DNA of 42,304 nt from Myxococcota bacterium (GTDB lineage: Bacteria; Myxococcota_A; UBA9160; UBA4427), in contig JAPKBZ010000033.1 of NCBI GenBank assembly GCA_028823175.1, forward strand, positions 1 through 42,304, given 5' to 3'. This document shows positions 27,096 through 37,873 of this stretch, in pieces (position 1 is the stretch's first letter; every line of letters starts with the position of its first letter). The notes beneath the pieces are model-generated. The model did no database searches and was not told the origin of the DNA. It worked only from the letters and a program-made list of their open reading frames with translations. Both the position numbers and the translations under genes were made by a program.

Positions 27096-28547
27096 CTAAT
27101 GGGTGACCTGTACTCCGCACTCCTTGATCTTGAGCAGCAGGGTCTTGTAGCTGACACCCAGCAGCGAGGCGGCCTTCTTTCGGTTCCAGTCCGTCCGACG
27201 CAGAGCCAGACCGATGGCTTGGCGCTCGACCTCGGAGGAGACTCTTCGGCTCACTTCCCGCAGGGGTACCTCACCCGCCGTGGCCGTGACCTCCTCGAGC
27301 AGAGAGTCGAAATCGAGATCGTCCTGTTTCCCAGCTTTTTGTTTTTCGCCGAGTTCTGCCAATACGGAATCCTCGCTTTCAAGGACCACGATCCGCTTGA
27401 GCATATTCTCGAGTTCGCGCACGTTCCCAGGAAAGTCGTAATTCGCGAACGCTTCCCGCATGAGCTCCGACAGAAGCGTCACTCCCTTCCCATAATGGCG
27501 CGCATACTTTTGAAGGAAACGATCGACGAGCGGAGCGATTTCCTCACGCCGATCTCGGAGGGGCGGAATATGGATATTGACCACGTTCAAGCGGAAATAC
27601 AGATCCTCTCGAAAATCATTTCGCGAAATCATTTCGAGCAAAGGACGATGGGTCGCGCACACCACTCGAAGGTCGACCTCCACATCCTTGTTGCCGCCGA
27701 GCCGAGTAAATCGACTGTCCTGAAGGACCTGGAGAAGTTTCGCCTGAAGGCCCGGACTCATCTCTCCGATTTCATCCAGGAAGATTGTTCCTCCCGTCGC
27801 CACTTCGAATTTTCCGTGTTTCCGGCTATAAGCTCCGGTGAAGGCGCCCTTCTCGTAGCCGAAGAGTTCGCTTTCGAGCAGATCTTCTGGCAGAGCAGCG
27901 CAATTGACCTTGACGAAGGGGCCGTCCGCACGGTTGGAGAGTCGGTGGATCGAGCGTGCGACGATTTCCTTGCCCACCCCGCTCTCTCCCTGCACGAGAA
28001 CTGTCACGTCGGTATCGGAGATCTGCTCGATAATGCCCCGAATTTCCACCATGGCCGACCCGGACCAGACCGAATCATCGACTTCATCCGAAGCAGCCGA
28101 TTCTTCGGCAATCGCCTGGCCAAAGGGGACGAAGAGTTCCAGGACCCGGTCGAGATCCTCCTCTTCAAATGGCTTGCTGATAAAATCTACGGCTCCGAGC
28201 TTCATGGCCTGAACAATGGTCGGCGCGCGACCGATTACCGAGATCACGGCCACGCAGATCCCGGGAACGATTTCGCGCATGCGTTCGAGTGCCGCCAGAC
28301 CTCCCATTCCCGGCATCATCAGATCGAGCAGGACAAGGTCCGGAAGCAGGGCCTCCTCTTCGAGTAGCGAAAGGGCACTCTCACCATCTTCCGCACAGCT
28401 CACCCTATACCCCCGGCTCACCAGAAGGCTCTTGAGGTAGCCACGAATTCCTTCCGAATCGTCAACGACGAGAATACGCGGAGGCTGCTCACCCGAATCA
28501 GGAGAGCCTCTCTTCGAAGACGGCGGGGCAGCTCCTGCTTCAGCCAT
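27096..28547 (-). CDS. Second sigma-54-dependent response regulator (PrsR paralogue)
   Basis: 483 residues from the ATG at 28547 (GGAG about 8 nt upstream). The receiver domain begins after a 23-residue flexible lead (RILVVDDSEG), with phospho-acceptor D75 in LLDLMMPGMGG. The activator domain has Walker A GESGVGKE (187-194), the sigma-54 loop GAFTGA (234-239) and IFLDEIGEM. The C-terminal helix-turn-helix (TDWNRKKAASLLGVSYKTLLLKIKECG) is strikingly like that of the PrsR at 14303-15730. The start codon overlaps the kinase stop by 8 bp, so the two form a coupled two-component system. Targets are probably within this locus; that is inference. Confidence 0.92.
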   Translation of the reverse strand: MAEAGAAPPSSKRGSPDSGEQPPRILVVDDSEGIRGYLKSLLVSRGYRVSCAEDGESALSLLEEEALLPDLVLLDLMMPGMGGLAALERMREIVPGICVAVISVIGRAPTIVQAMKLGAVDFISKPFEEEDLDRVLELFVPFGQAIAEESAASDEVDDSVWSGSAMVEIRGIIEQISDTDVTVLVQGESGVGKEIVARSIHRLSNRADGPFVKVNCAALPEDLLESELFGYEKGAFTGAYSRKHGKFEVATGGTIFLDEIGEMSPGLQAKLLQVLQDSRFTRLGGNKDVEVDLRVVCATHRPLLEMISRNDFREDLYFRLNVVNIHIPPLRDRREEIAPLVDRFLQKYARHYGKGVTLLSELMREAFANYDFPGNVRELENMLKRIVVLESEDSVLAELGEKQKAGKQDDLDFDSLLEEVTATAGEVPLREVSRRVSSEVERQAIGLALRRTDWNRKKAASLLGVSYKTLLLKIKECGVQVTH

Positions 28548-29664
28548 GAACACTCTCCTCGCCGTCTTGCGGCTTAGCGCAGCGGTCCGCGGACAGAGTG
28601 AAGGCAAATCGAGCACCTCCGCCCGGCTCGTTTTCCGCCCAGATATCGCCTCGGTGGGCTCTCACAATCCTTCGAGAAATCGCCAGACCCAGTCCGTGTC
28701 CACAACGCTCCTGCCCGCGGAGACCGCGAACGTAGGGCTCAAAAATCCGATCGAGTTGGCTCTCTTCGATGCCGCACCCCTGATCGAGGACGTAAATCTC
28801 TACGCACGGGGAAGCGCTCCTCGAAGACGGTCTCGCCCCAATGCGCACCTTTCCCCCGGGCTCGCTGAAGCGAATTGCATTGCCCAGCAGGTTGCTGAGA
28901 ACCTGGCCGATACGGATCGCGTCGAAAAATGCGGAGTCCGCTCTCGGATCGACATCGATTTCTACCTCGATAGATCTGGCCGAAAGTAAGGGAGCCAGAG
29001 ACTCGCAGGTATCCGTGATGAGGGTGTGCAATGAGAGGGAGGAGGGGGCGATGACACGGTCCAGGCTTTCCCAGCTGGAAATTTCCAACATGCTCTCAAC
29101 CAGGGCATCGAGGTGTTTGCAGCTCTTCAGCGCCTGGGACACGTATCGCTGCTGAATTTCACTGAGCGCCCCAGCCTCCCCCGATAAAAGAAGTCGTCCG
29201 TAGCCGCCGATTACGGTGATCGGCGTTCGCAACTCATGACCGAGCAGGGCGAGAAAATCATCCCGCTCCTCATCGCGTTCCTTCAACTTTGCGCGGAGAC
29301 TCGCCGCCTCGGTACTCGCTTCCGCGAGCAACGGGACCACAGATTCGCTCTCGGGCACCCCGTCGCCGTCGCTGATAAACCACAACTCATCGTCGCCGCT
29401 GCTTACCCGACGGGCCAGCAACTCCGCCGGCGCCCCATCGGAAAATCGGACGCTGCAGCGCTTAGGCTTTCCGTCGCGCACGGGCAGGCCGTCGCCTGTG
29501 TCCAGGAGATCGTCCAGAAAACCTCTCCCCACAAGGGCCTGGGGTCGCTCGCAGGAAAGCATGACGCCGGCTCCCTGGGAGGCCCAAAGGACACGGCCGT
29601 CGCGGCAAAGAAGAACCCCCTGCCGAGATTCTGCCCGGGAAGCCCTATTTTCTGGTTGGGTCAT
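28540..29664 (-). CDS. Soluble PAS-type sensor histidine kinase
   Basis: 374 residues from the ATG at 29664; the earlier in-frame codons run into the shared leader with ligA and are unlikely to be coding. No membrane span is seen, so it senses a cytoplasmic signal. Residues about 14-60 look like a degenerate PAS domain (VLLCRDGRVLWASQGAG). A short coiled coil (about 112-136) leads to the HisKA box with phospho-acceptor H143 in LGHELRTPITVIGGY. The HATPase has the N-box (NLLGNAIRFS), G1 (DQGCGI) and G2 (GHGLGLAISRRIV). It should phosphorylate the co-encoded sigma-54 regulator. It resembles PrsK in context but lacks PrsK's large membrane region. Confidence 0.9.
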   Translation of the reverse strand: MTQPENRASRAESRQGVLLCRDGRVLWASQGAGVMLSCERPQALVGRGFLDDLLDTGDGLPVRDGKPKRCSVRFSDGAPAELLARRVSSGDDELWFISDGDGVPESESVVPLLAEASTEAASLRAKLKERDEERDDFLALLGHELRTPITVIGGYGRLLLSGEAGALSEIQQRYVSQALKSCKHLDALVESMLEISSWESLDRVIAPSSLSLHTLITDTCESLAPLLSARSIEVEIDVDPRADSAFFDAIRIGQVLSNLLGNAIRFSEPGGKVRIGARPSSRSASPCVEIYVLDQGCGIEESQLDRIFEPYVRGLRGQERCGHGLGLAISRRIVRAHRGDIWAENEPGGGARFAFTLSADRCAKPQDGEESVHG

Positions 29665-29667
29665 TGA

Positions 29668-31881
<2,214 letters not shown>

Positions 31882-31888
31882 GACGTCC

Positions 31889-33538
31889 TCACTCTCCTTC
31901 GGGTGAGAACTCGAAGCGCCAGCAGCCCGACTCGAAAGCCTCCGCCTCGCCCACGAGGCAAGCCCGATCGGCTTCGATTCCAAACTCGGGGTAGTAGGGG
32001 ATGCGCTCGATTCTCCAATTCACCTCGACGGGGAGGATCACGCGAAGGCGCCCGCTCCCGGCGAGGCGAACGTGGGCTTCGGTGCCGCCCTCCTGATCGT
32101 GCACCAAGCGCGGCTCGAGACCCGGGGCCAAGGGCAGCGCCAACCGGACCGCGCGAGGCACTCCCTCCACCCAATCCCGGATTTCCAGCACGCCGCCGGC
32201 CAGGGAAAATCGCCGGCGGTGAAGCGTATCCGGGGTCGACCACGAGGCGCAGGTGGCCTCCAGGGAGGCTCGGGGTTCGAAGGCCACGAGAGCGGTGCGA
32301 ACGCGCCCACCAACCCGATGCGCCGCCCAGATCTCGGACTGCTCGGCCCCCGCGATCTCGAGCGTCGCGTGGGAGCGAGTCGCCCGCGCGACGTCGCGCC
32401 GAGGCCCGGGCTCGTAACTGTGCACCCCGGTATCACACACCACCCGCTCCCCCGCGCACGTGAGTTCGAAGGAAAGGGCGTCGCAATGCGCATGGCCCGG
32501 CTGATGAGCGGGGGACGGAACCCCGAACGAGGCCAGCAACGCGAAGGGGCCTTCCTCGAGACGGGCAAATCCCGCGCTCGCCAAGAGCCCGGGCGTCTCG
32601 GGCGCCAAGGGCTGAAGTCCCAACGCGCGACCGTATTCGAGTAGGGCATCCGGCGGCGGGGCGATTCCCAGCGCGGAATCGCCGAAAAGAGCGATCTCGC
32701 CGTCCGGATGCCTCCAGACCGAAAGCGCGGCCAAAGCCCTTTCGGCGGTGGCCGCCAGTTCTTCCGCCAGTGGCCGGGGCGCTCGCTCTTCGCGAACCCG
32801 CAGCAGGTTCAGCAGGTCGAGGAGATTCTCGAGAAGCAGGGCGTGATACATCGGGCTGCGCTCCTCGTGTGCCCCCTCCCGACCGAATTGGCGGGCCAAC
32901 TCGGCGCGCAGATCCTCTTCCCGCTGGAGCCAGGCATCGGCCCTCGGCCCTTCGAAGAGCAGCCCGCCGAACACCAGGCCGATCAGGTTCGCGAGCAGGT
33001 GATTGGCCTGCAATCGAAACTCGAGATTGCGCTCCAGGCCGTCCAATTGCTGCGCCATGGAACCGCGAATTTCGCCCGCTTCACCCGGGGTGAGTTCGAC
33101 GGCCCCGGGTGTCAGGAGAAGCTTCCCCCAGCTGAGCACCCTGAGACAAGTGGGGTGCGGGTCCCAACCCGCTCCCGCCGAACACGTGCGGACCCAATCG
33201 AGCATCAGGTCGCGTCGGCGTTCGGGGGAAAGTTCCTCGTCGCGCAGGTGGTCGCATTGGTTCAGGTGATAGAGCCAGAGCGGGCCCTCGGCGGAATGAC
33301 CCCAGTCGACCCCGGCGGAAAAATCGACTCGGCGCTGGATCAGCTCCAAGGCATCCGGAGAAACCCAACGGGCATGGCGTGGCGCGGGCAAGAAGGCCGC
33401 GGGCTCGCCGCCCGGAGAGAGTTCCGGGACCGGCCCGAGAAGGGGCGGCGGCGGGCGAAGGCCGCGAAGCGCATAGACACCCTGAGCCCAGAGTTGGCGG
33501 GCACCGATCGGGCGCAGAGTACGCGCAATCCGAATCAT
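31889..33538 (-). CDS. Heparinase II/III-like polysaccharide lyase family protein
   Basis: 549 residues from the ATG at 33538; a TTG at 33556 overlapping the rsmI stop is an alternative with GGAGG upstream. The N-terminal half is the alpha/alpha toroid (phrases such as NQCDHLRDEELSP, WVRTCSAGAGWDPHPTCLRVL, NHLLANLIGLVFGGL). The C-terminal beta-sandwich carries HQPGHAHCDALSFEL, VVCDTGVHSYEPGPRR and RATRSHATLEI, the typical catalytic-region phrases. No signal peptide is visible, as is common for the homologues in capsule and EPS loci. Lyases of this fold act on uronate-containing polymers, so it may trim or edit the polymer made by the locus to the left. It is convergent with ligA (7-bp gap). 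Confidence 0.88.
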   Translation of the reverse strand: MIRIARTLRPIGARQLWAQGVYALRGLRPPPPLLGPVPELSPGGEPAAFLPAPRHARWVSPDALELIQRRVDFSAGVDWGHSAEGPLWLYHLNQCDHLRDEELSPERRRDLMLDWVRTCSAGAGWDPHPTCLRVLSWGKLLLTPGAVELTPGEAGEIRGSMAQQLDGLERNLEFRLQANHLLANLIGLVFGGLLFEGPRADAWLQREEDLRAELARQFGREGAHEERSPMYHALLLENLLDLLNLLRVREERAPRPLAEELAATAERALAALSVWRHPDGEIALFGDSALGIAPPPDALLEYGRALGLQPLAPETPGLLASAGFARLEEGPFALLASFGVPSPAHQPGHAHCDALSFELTCAGERVVCDTGVHSYEPGPRRDVARATRSHATLEIAGAEQSEIWAAHRVGGRVRTALVAFEPRASLEATCASWSTPDTLHRRRFSLAGGVLEIRDWVEGVPRAVRLALPLAPGLEPRLVHDQEGGTEAHVRLAGSGRLRVILPVEVNWRIERIPYYPEFGIEADRACLVGEAEAFESGCWRFEFSPEGE

Positions 33539-33552
33539 TTTTTCTTTGGCCC

Positions 33553-34440
33553 TCAACCCCGGCTGGCCTCCGGCTCATCTTTGCCCGCGCCCTCGGCCGC
33601 CTTCTGCTGGGCCACGGCCCGGGCGTAGAGTTCCCGGCGCGGAAGCGGCGAGAGCGGCGCCAGCAGCGCCGCGATCTCCCGGGGCCGGCGCCCTTCGGCC
33701 GCCAGTTCGGCCATGCGGAGCTCCAGTTCGTGCTCCTCGAGAAAGGGCTGGAGGAAAGCCGACTCGGCCCCCTCGCCGCCCTCCACGACCAGAGTGACCT
33801 CGCCACGGACTTCGCCGGCGAAGCGCTTCGCGAGCATTTCAAGCGAGCCGCGCACCACCTCCTCGTGAATCTTCGTCAACTCCCGGGCCACGCATGCCCT
33901 GCGCTCGGGGCCGAACACCGCGACAAGATCCGCCAAGGTTTCCGTCAACCGGTTGGGGGACTCGAAGAGCACCAGCGCCTCGGAGCGATCGCGATAGGGC
34001 CCGAGCAGGCGACGACGCGCGCCGCTCCGGCGCGGAAGAAAACCGAGAAACGTGAACGGATGTGCACGAAGGCCGGAAACCGAAAGGGCCGCCAGCACGG
34101 CGGAAGGGCCGGGAATCGGCTCCACCCGGTGCCCGGCATCGGCCGCCGACGCGATCAGGCGCGCGCCCGGATCCGAGATCAGGGGCGTTCCGGCGTCGGA
34201 GACCAGGGCCAGGCATTCGCCCGCGTCGAGTTGAGCCAGAGCCTGGGCGAGCCTGGCTTCCTCATTGCCGGTATGCAGCGAGATGGTTTTCGTCTGGATG
34301 CCGTGGTGATCGAGCAGCACCCGGGTTCGACGGGTGTCCTCGGCGTAGATGCGGTCGGCCTCGACGAGCGCGCGCAACCCTCTCAAGGTCATATCCTCAA
34401 GGTTGCCGATCGGCGTCGCCACCACCTGAATCGTCCCCAT
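33553..34440 (-). CDS. rsmI: 16S rRNA (cytidine-1402-2'-O)-methyltransferase
   Basis: 295 residues, a tetrapyrrole-methylase-fold SAM enzyme that 2'-O-methylates C1402 in the ribosomal P site. Recognisable phrases are VVATPIGNLEDMTLRGLRAL, IYAEDTRRTRVLL, SLHTGNEEARL, LVSDAGTPLISDPG (SAM/substrate loop), PIPGPSAVLAALSVSG and FLGFLPRRSG. The C-terminal extension beyond the core (about 225-295) is Arg/Glu/Ala-rich. It is divergent from yraN with 46 bp between the starts, a common pairing in bacteria. Confidence 0.96.
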   Translation of the reverse strand: MGTIQVVATPIGNLEDMTLRGLRALVEADRIYAEDTRRTRVLLDHHGIQTKTISLHTGNEEARLAQALAQLDAGECLALVSDAGTPLISDPGARLIASAADAGHRVEPIPGPSAVLAALSVSGLRAHPFTFLGFLPRRSGARRRLLGPYRDRSEALVLFESPNRLTETLADLVAVFGPERRACVARELTKIHEEVVRGSLEMLAKRFAGEVRGEVTLVVEGGEGAESAFLQPFLEEHELELRMAELAAEGRRPREIAALLAPLSPLPRRELYARAVAQQKAAEGAGKDEPEASRG

Positions 34441-34486
34441 CGGCTAGACTCGCTCCCCACCCCAGACCGGTCCCGAGGAGTTCGTC

Positions 34487-34984
34487 ATGACCTCGCAACC
34501 GCCCGCCGGACGGCGCCAAAAAACGGGTACCCGATCGCGACCCTCATCCAATCCCTCTCCTGAATCGCCGGCAGGGGGAGCCCCACCCCGCCATCCCCCG
34601 GCCCCCCACCTCGCGCTAGGTGACGAAGGCGAAGCCCGGGCAGCCGACTATCTGGAGTCCCAAGGGTACCGCATCGTTGCCCGCAACGTCCGAGCCGCCG
34701 GCGTCGAACTCGATCTCGTCGTTCGGCGAGGACGAACCGTCGTCTTTGTCGAGGTCAAGACCCGCCGCAGCCATCGCTTCGGCGCGCCGGAACTCGCCGT
34801 CGACGCCCGGAAACGGCGGCGACTGGTACGCGGCGCCTACGCGTGGCTTCGGGAACGCGGCCGAGGCTTCCGAAGCGCTCGCTTCGATGTCATCGCGTGG
34901 CAGGTATTTTCCCGGGACCCGGGCGAAGCGACCTGGAAGCTGCGCCACATCCAAAACGCCTTCGATGCCGAAGATTCGGATTGA
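34487..34984 (+). CDS. yraN: YraN family protein (UPF0102)
   Basis: 165 residues with GAGGAG 7 nt before the ATG. The core (about 44-155) is a predicted endonuclease fold: LGDEGEARAADYLESQGY, NVRAAGVELDLVVRRGRTVVFVEVKTRRS, with the acidic residues and the ExK motif of PD-(D/E)xK nucleases. The family is often near rsmI and rplS, as here, but its cellular role is unknown. A Pro/Ser-rich N-terminal extension of about 40 residues makes it longer than the usual 115-130; no later start codon fits, so the extension is probably real. Confidence 0.9.
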   Translation: MTSQPPAGRRQKTGTRSRPSSNPSPESPAGGAPPRHPPAPHLALGDEGEARAADYLESQGYRIVARNVRAAGVELDLVVRRGRTVVFVEVKTRRSHRFGAPELAVDARKRRRLVRGAYAWLRERGRGFRSARFDVIAWQVFSRDPGEATWKLRHIQNAFDAEDSD

Positions 34985-35041
34985 TGGGCGCGGGGTTTGG
35001 AAGCCAAGGTCAGCGCCGCTAGCATTTGCCGCTTCGGGATC

Positions 35042-35057
35042 ACGCCCCGCCGGGCGT
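35042..35057 (+). other. Hairpin just 5' of the cupin ribosome site
   Basis: ACGCCC (35042-35047), loop CGCC, GGGCGT (35052-35057) form a perfect 6-bp stem directly before the GGAG at 35062-35065. It may separate yraN expression from the cupin or affect its translation. There is no T-run, so termination is unlikely. Confidence 0.25.
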
Positions 35058-35076
35058 ACGTGGAGAAAACCAAGCC

Positions 35077-35451
35077 GTGCCGAATACCGCACCGAGAAAA
35101 GTCAAAAAGCCCTGGGGGCACGAAGTGATCTGGGCCGAGACCGATCGCTATGTCGGCAAGATCATCGCGATCGAGCCGGGGCATCGGCTTTCGCTCCAGT
35201 ACCACGAGCGCAAGGATGAGTCGCTCATCGTGACCCGGGGAACCCTGCGCCTGCATCTCGAAAATGAGAACGGCGTGATCGAGATTCACGATCTCGAACC
35301 CGGCCAGCGCAGTCGAATTCCCGTCGGCCGACGCCACCGCTTCGAAGCCGTGGAGACGTCGGTCGAACTCTTTGAGGTTTCGACACCCGAGATTGACGAC
35401 GTCGTCCGCCTTGAAGACGACTACGCGCGCGAGGGAACGTCCGAGGCCTGA
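35077..35451 (+). CDS. Stand-alone cupin, mannose-6-phosphate-isomerase type II-like
   Basis: 124 residues from the GTG at 35077 (GGAG 11 nt upstream); an ATG at 35026 in frame is the alternative but adds an unlikely peptide. The single cupin domain opens KPWGHEVIWAETDRYVGKIIAIEPG, has the metal-site phrases LSLQYHERKDE and RIPVGRRHRFEA, and ends near FEVSTPEIDDVVRLEDDY. This is the type II phosphomannose isomerase module, normally the C-terminal half of bifunctional ManC/AlgA. Because manC at 4086-5219 lacks this half, the cupin may supply mannose-6-phosphate isomerase for GDP-mannose synthesis. That is inference, since many single cupins of this type are uncharacterised. Confidence 0.85.
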   Translation: MPNTAPRKVKKPWGHEVIWAETDRYVGKIIAIEPGHRLSLQYHERKDESLIVTRGTLRLHLENENGVIEIHDLEPGQRSRIPVGRRHRFEAVETSVELFEVSTPEIDDVVRLEDDYAREGTSEA

Positions 35452-35458
35452 GCCTCGG
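35441..35458. terminator. Bidirectional hairpin between convergent cupin and rplS
   Basis: CCGAGGC (35441-35447), loop CTGA, GCCTCGG (35452-35458): a perfect 7-bp stem spanning the cupin stop codon, in the 22-bp gap between two convergent genes. No immediate T-tract follows. A TTTTTT lies 26 nt further on the plus strand, inside the rplS 3' end. Position suggests mutual termination. Confidence 0.45.
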
Positions 35459-35473
35459 CGGCCGAACCGAAGC

Positions 35474-36139
35474 TCAGCTCTCGGTTTTTTCCTCAGCCGC
35501 CGCTTTTTCGGCGGCTTCGGCAGCGGCCGCTTCTTGGGCGGCCTTCTTCGCCTGCTTGGCCTCCTCGGCCTCCTTGGCGGTAGCGCGCTTCACGGCCTCA
35601 ACCTTCTCCACCTTCATGCGCTCGACTTTTTCCCGAGCCTTGGCGCGCTTGCGCGCCTTGCCCTTGAGGCCACCCTGCTCTTCCGTCGTGGCGGCCTCTT
35701 CCTCAACCACTGCGCTCTCGGCCTCAACAACCGGCGCTTCCTCTTCCACCGCGTCGCGCTCGTCGATTTCCTGCGGCGAAACAAGGTCGGAGAGGTCGCG
35801 AACCTTGCTCTGAAGCCGTGCCTTCTTGCCCGAGAGGTCCCGAAGGTAATAGAGGCGGGCGCGGCGCACGTAGCCTCGGCTCTTGATGTCGACCTTCGTC
35901 ACAAGGGGAGACTGGATGGGAAAGACGCGCTCGACCCCAACTCCGCTCGTCACCTTACGAACGGTGAAAGTCTCGCCGGCACCGGCACCCCGGCGGCGAA
36001 TGACCAGCCCCTCGAAAACCTGGATTCTCTCCTTGTCCCCTTCCTTGACCTGCACGTGGACACGCACGGCGTCCCCGACCCGAAAGGGCGGCAGATCTCG
36101 ACGTAGGGATTCCTTCTCGACAAAGTCCAGGCTTCTCAT
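35474..36139 (-). CDS. rplS: 50S ribosomal protein L19 with long C-terminal extension
   Basis: 221 residues from the ATG at 36139 (GAGG 11 nt upstream); the frame is open further 5' but that part is leader. Residues 1 to about 115 are normal L19 ([61 protein letters not shown]). About 105 extra residues follow: an acidic stretch ([17 protein letters not shown]) and then an Arg/Lys then Ala/Glu-rich likely coiled helix. Bacterial L19 is normally about 115 residues. The tail is low-complexity, probably surface-exposed near the 30S interface; its role is unknown. It is the last gene of the rpsP operon. Confidence 0.95.
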   Translation of the reverse strand: MRSLDFVEKESLRRDLPPFRVGDAVRVHVQVKEGDKERIQVFEGLVIRRRGAGAGETFTVRKVTSGVGVERVFPIQSPLVTKVDIKSRGYVRRARLYYLRDLSGKKARLQSKVRDLSDLVSPQEIDERDAVEEEAPVVEAESAVVEEEAATTEEQGGLKGKARKRAKAREKVERMKVEKVEAVKRATAKEAEEAKQAKKAAQEAAAAEAAEKAAAEEKTES

Positions 36140-36254
36140 TGCTCTTGTTTCCTCTCTTCTCGCTGTCGTCTCGCGCTCGCTTGAATTGCACCGGACCCAT
36201 TCGGATCTCTTCCCGGGGCTCTCGGTCTTGACCTTTTTTTGGTTCTGGGCCCGC

Positions 36255-36968
36255 TCAGCCGCCGCTCTCTTCGTTTTCGTCTCCGGCCAAAAGGTCGGGC
36301 CTTCTCTCCCGGGTCCACTGGACCGCGGCGTCCCGACGCCAACGCGCGATGGCCGCGTGGTCGCCTGATCGGAGCACTTCGGGGACTCCGTGACCACGAT
36401 AATCGGGCGGCCGAGTATACTGCGGTCCTTCCAGAAGATCTCCCCCAAAGGACTCAAACTGGGCGGATTCTGGATTTCCCAGAACCCCGGGAACCAGGCG
36501 AACAAGGCCCTCGATCACCGCCATGGCGGGGATTTCACCGCCTGAGAGGACATAATCGCCGAGCGAGACCTCCTCGTCCACCGCCAGATCGAGCACTCGC
36601 TGGTCCATCCCCTCGTAGCGACCGCAAACCAAGAGGAGCCTCTCGCGGGTCAGGAGATCCTCCAGCCCCTTCTGGGTGAGGGGCCTGCCTTGGGGCGAGA
36701 GGGCCACGACATGGGTTTTTCGCGTCGGGCCTTTGGCGCCAGCCAGCGCCTCGATCGCAGGAATCAAGGGCTCCGGAGTCATCACCATTCCGGGCCCGCC
36801 CCCGTAGGGAGTATCGTCGACGCTGCGGTGGCGGTCTGTGGCCCACCCCCGCAAATTGTGGGCGACCACCCGAGCCAGCCCCTTCTCCCGGGCCTGGCCG
36901 ACGAAAGCCGTCTCCAGAAAGGGAGCGAATAGCTCGGGAAAGAGGCTGAGAATGTCGATTTCGAGCAT
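36255..36968 (-). CDS. trmD: tRNA (guanine-37-N1)-methyltransferase
   Basis: 237 residues, SPOUT-fold enzyme that methylates G37 of tRNAs for Leu, Pro and Arg and prevents frameshifting. Characteristic phrases are [17 protein letters not shown] at the start, [38 protein letters not shown], and the knot residues in [17 protein letters not shown]. Late in the protein come [22 protein letters not shown] and [17 protein letters not shown]. It starts 1 bp after the rimM stop and is followed by rplS after 115 bp. Confidence 0.97.
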   Translation of the reverse strand: MLEIDILSLFPELFAPFLETAFVGQAREKGLARVVAHNLRGWATDRHRSVDDTPYGGGPGMVMTPEPLIPAIEALAGAKGPTRKTHVVALSPQGRPLTQKGLEDLLTRERLLLVCGRYEGMDQRVLDLAVDEEVSLGDYVLSGGEIPAMAVIEGLVRLVPGVLGNPESAQFESFGGDLLEGPQYTRPPDYRGHGVPEVLRSGDHAAIARWRRDAAVQWTRERRPDLLAGDENEESGG

Positions 36969-36969
36969 T

Positions 36970-37494
36970 CTAATCCTCTTCCTCGCCCAACAAACCCGGA
37001 ATCGCGTCGATCACGATGCGGCCCTCGGCTCGATTGACTTCCTTCATGATGGCGCGCGCGGTGGGAACCAACACCTGCCCCCGCTCGCCGACCACGACCA
37101 ACACATCGTGGCCCCCGGTATTCCAGAGCTCGCGGACGATGCCCACCGACTCCCCTTGCTCGGTCCAGACCGACCACCCCATCAACTCGTGCCAATAGAA
37201 CTCGTCGTCGCCCAGGGGCTCGAGTTTTTCGGCATCGACGAGCACCATTGAACCCCGCAATCCCTCGGCAGCCGTCCGGTCATCGACGCCTTCGAGTCGC
37301 AAGCGAATCTCGCCACGGCGCCCGCTCCCGCCGCCCCGAACGCCGTAGCGCCGAGCTTCCGAGTCCTCGCGACCCTCGCCCAGAAAAACGAACTCGGAAC
37401 CGAGCAGATGATCCGGTCCATCCCCGAACCAGCGGACGCGCACCTCACCGCCCAGCGCGTGTGCGCCCACGATTCGGCCCAATTCGACGCGCAA
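36970..37494 (-). CDS. rimM: 16S rRNA processing protein RimM
   Basis: 174 residues if started at the TTG at 37494, five codons before the family opening LGRIVGAHALGGEVRVRWF. No convincing ribosome site precedes it, and the open frame reaches 37587, so the start is uncertain. The N-terminal beta-barrel is followed by a PRC-barrel module (YWHELMGWSVWTEQGESVGIV ... VPTARAIMKEVNRAEGRIVID ... IPGLL). It binds ribosomal protein S19 and assists 30S maturation. It lies between khpA and trmD, the standard order. The 142 bp between the khpA stop and this start hold nothing recognised. Confidence 0.9.
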   Translation of the reverse strand: MRVELGRIVGAHALGGEVRVRWFGDGPDHLLGSEFVFLGEGREDSEARRYGVRGGGSGRRGEIRLRLEGVDDRTAAEGLRGSMVLVDAEKLEPLGDDEFYWHELMGWSVWTEQGESVGIVRELWNTGGHDVLVVVGERGQVLVPTARAIMKEVNRAEGRIVIDAIPGLLGEEED

Positions 37495-37636
37495 GGGATT
37501 CGCCAAGGGATCGGTCCAAGGGTTGGTGACCCGCCAGGCCACACTGGAGGCGGCGAACATCCCTGCCCCGATGAGCAGGGAGGCCAAGCGGCAAGGAGAA
37601 GTCCGGGGGAACTCGAACGGGCCGAAGCCCGGGTTC

Positions 37637-37873
37637 TTAGTCGACGATTTCTAGCTGCAGATCCGAGCAGCCGGGGGTTCGCCCAAGCAGGGCGCGCATC
37701 GCCTTGGCCACCCGGCCCTGGCGACCGATCACCCGGCCGCGGTCGTCTGCGTTGGCTTCCAATTCGAGAGCACCATCGTCGGCGAGGACGACATTCACCT
37801 CGTCGGGCTTGGAGACCAGCCCGCTGGCAATGAATCGAACGAGTTCGGCGCCGCGCTCTTCAGCTTTGGCCAT
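37637..37873 (-). CDS. khpA: KH-domain RNA-binding protein
   Basis: 78 residues, the normal length for KhpA (YlqC). Start ATG at 37873 with GAGG 7 nt upstream, sharing one base with the rpsP stop (TGATG). The single KH domain has the RNA-binding loop VIGRQGRVAKAMRALL. It is a small RNA chaperone that usually pairs with KhpB in other bacteria. The frame opens further upstream inside rpsP; that part is the shadow of rpsP. Confidence 0.94.
   Translation of the reverse strand: MAKAEERGAELVRFIASGLVSKPDEVNVVLADDGALELEANADDRGRVIGRQGRVAKAMRALLGRTPGCSDLQLEIVD

Noticed and set aside
36224-36240. GGTC-TT-GACC followed by seven T residues, resembling a plus-strand terminator
   Set aside because: The stem is only 4 bp with a 2-nt loop and no plus-strand gene reads into it; on the minus strand it is an A-run upstream of rplS.
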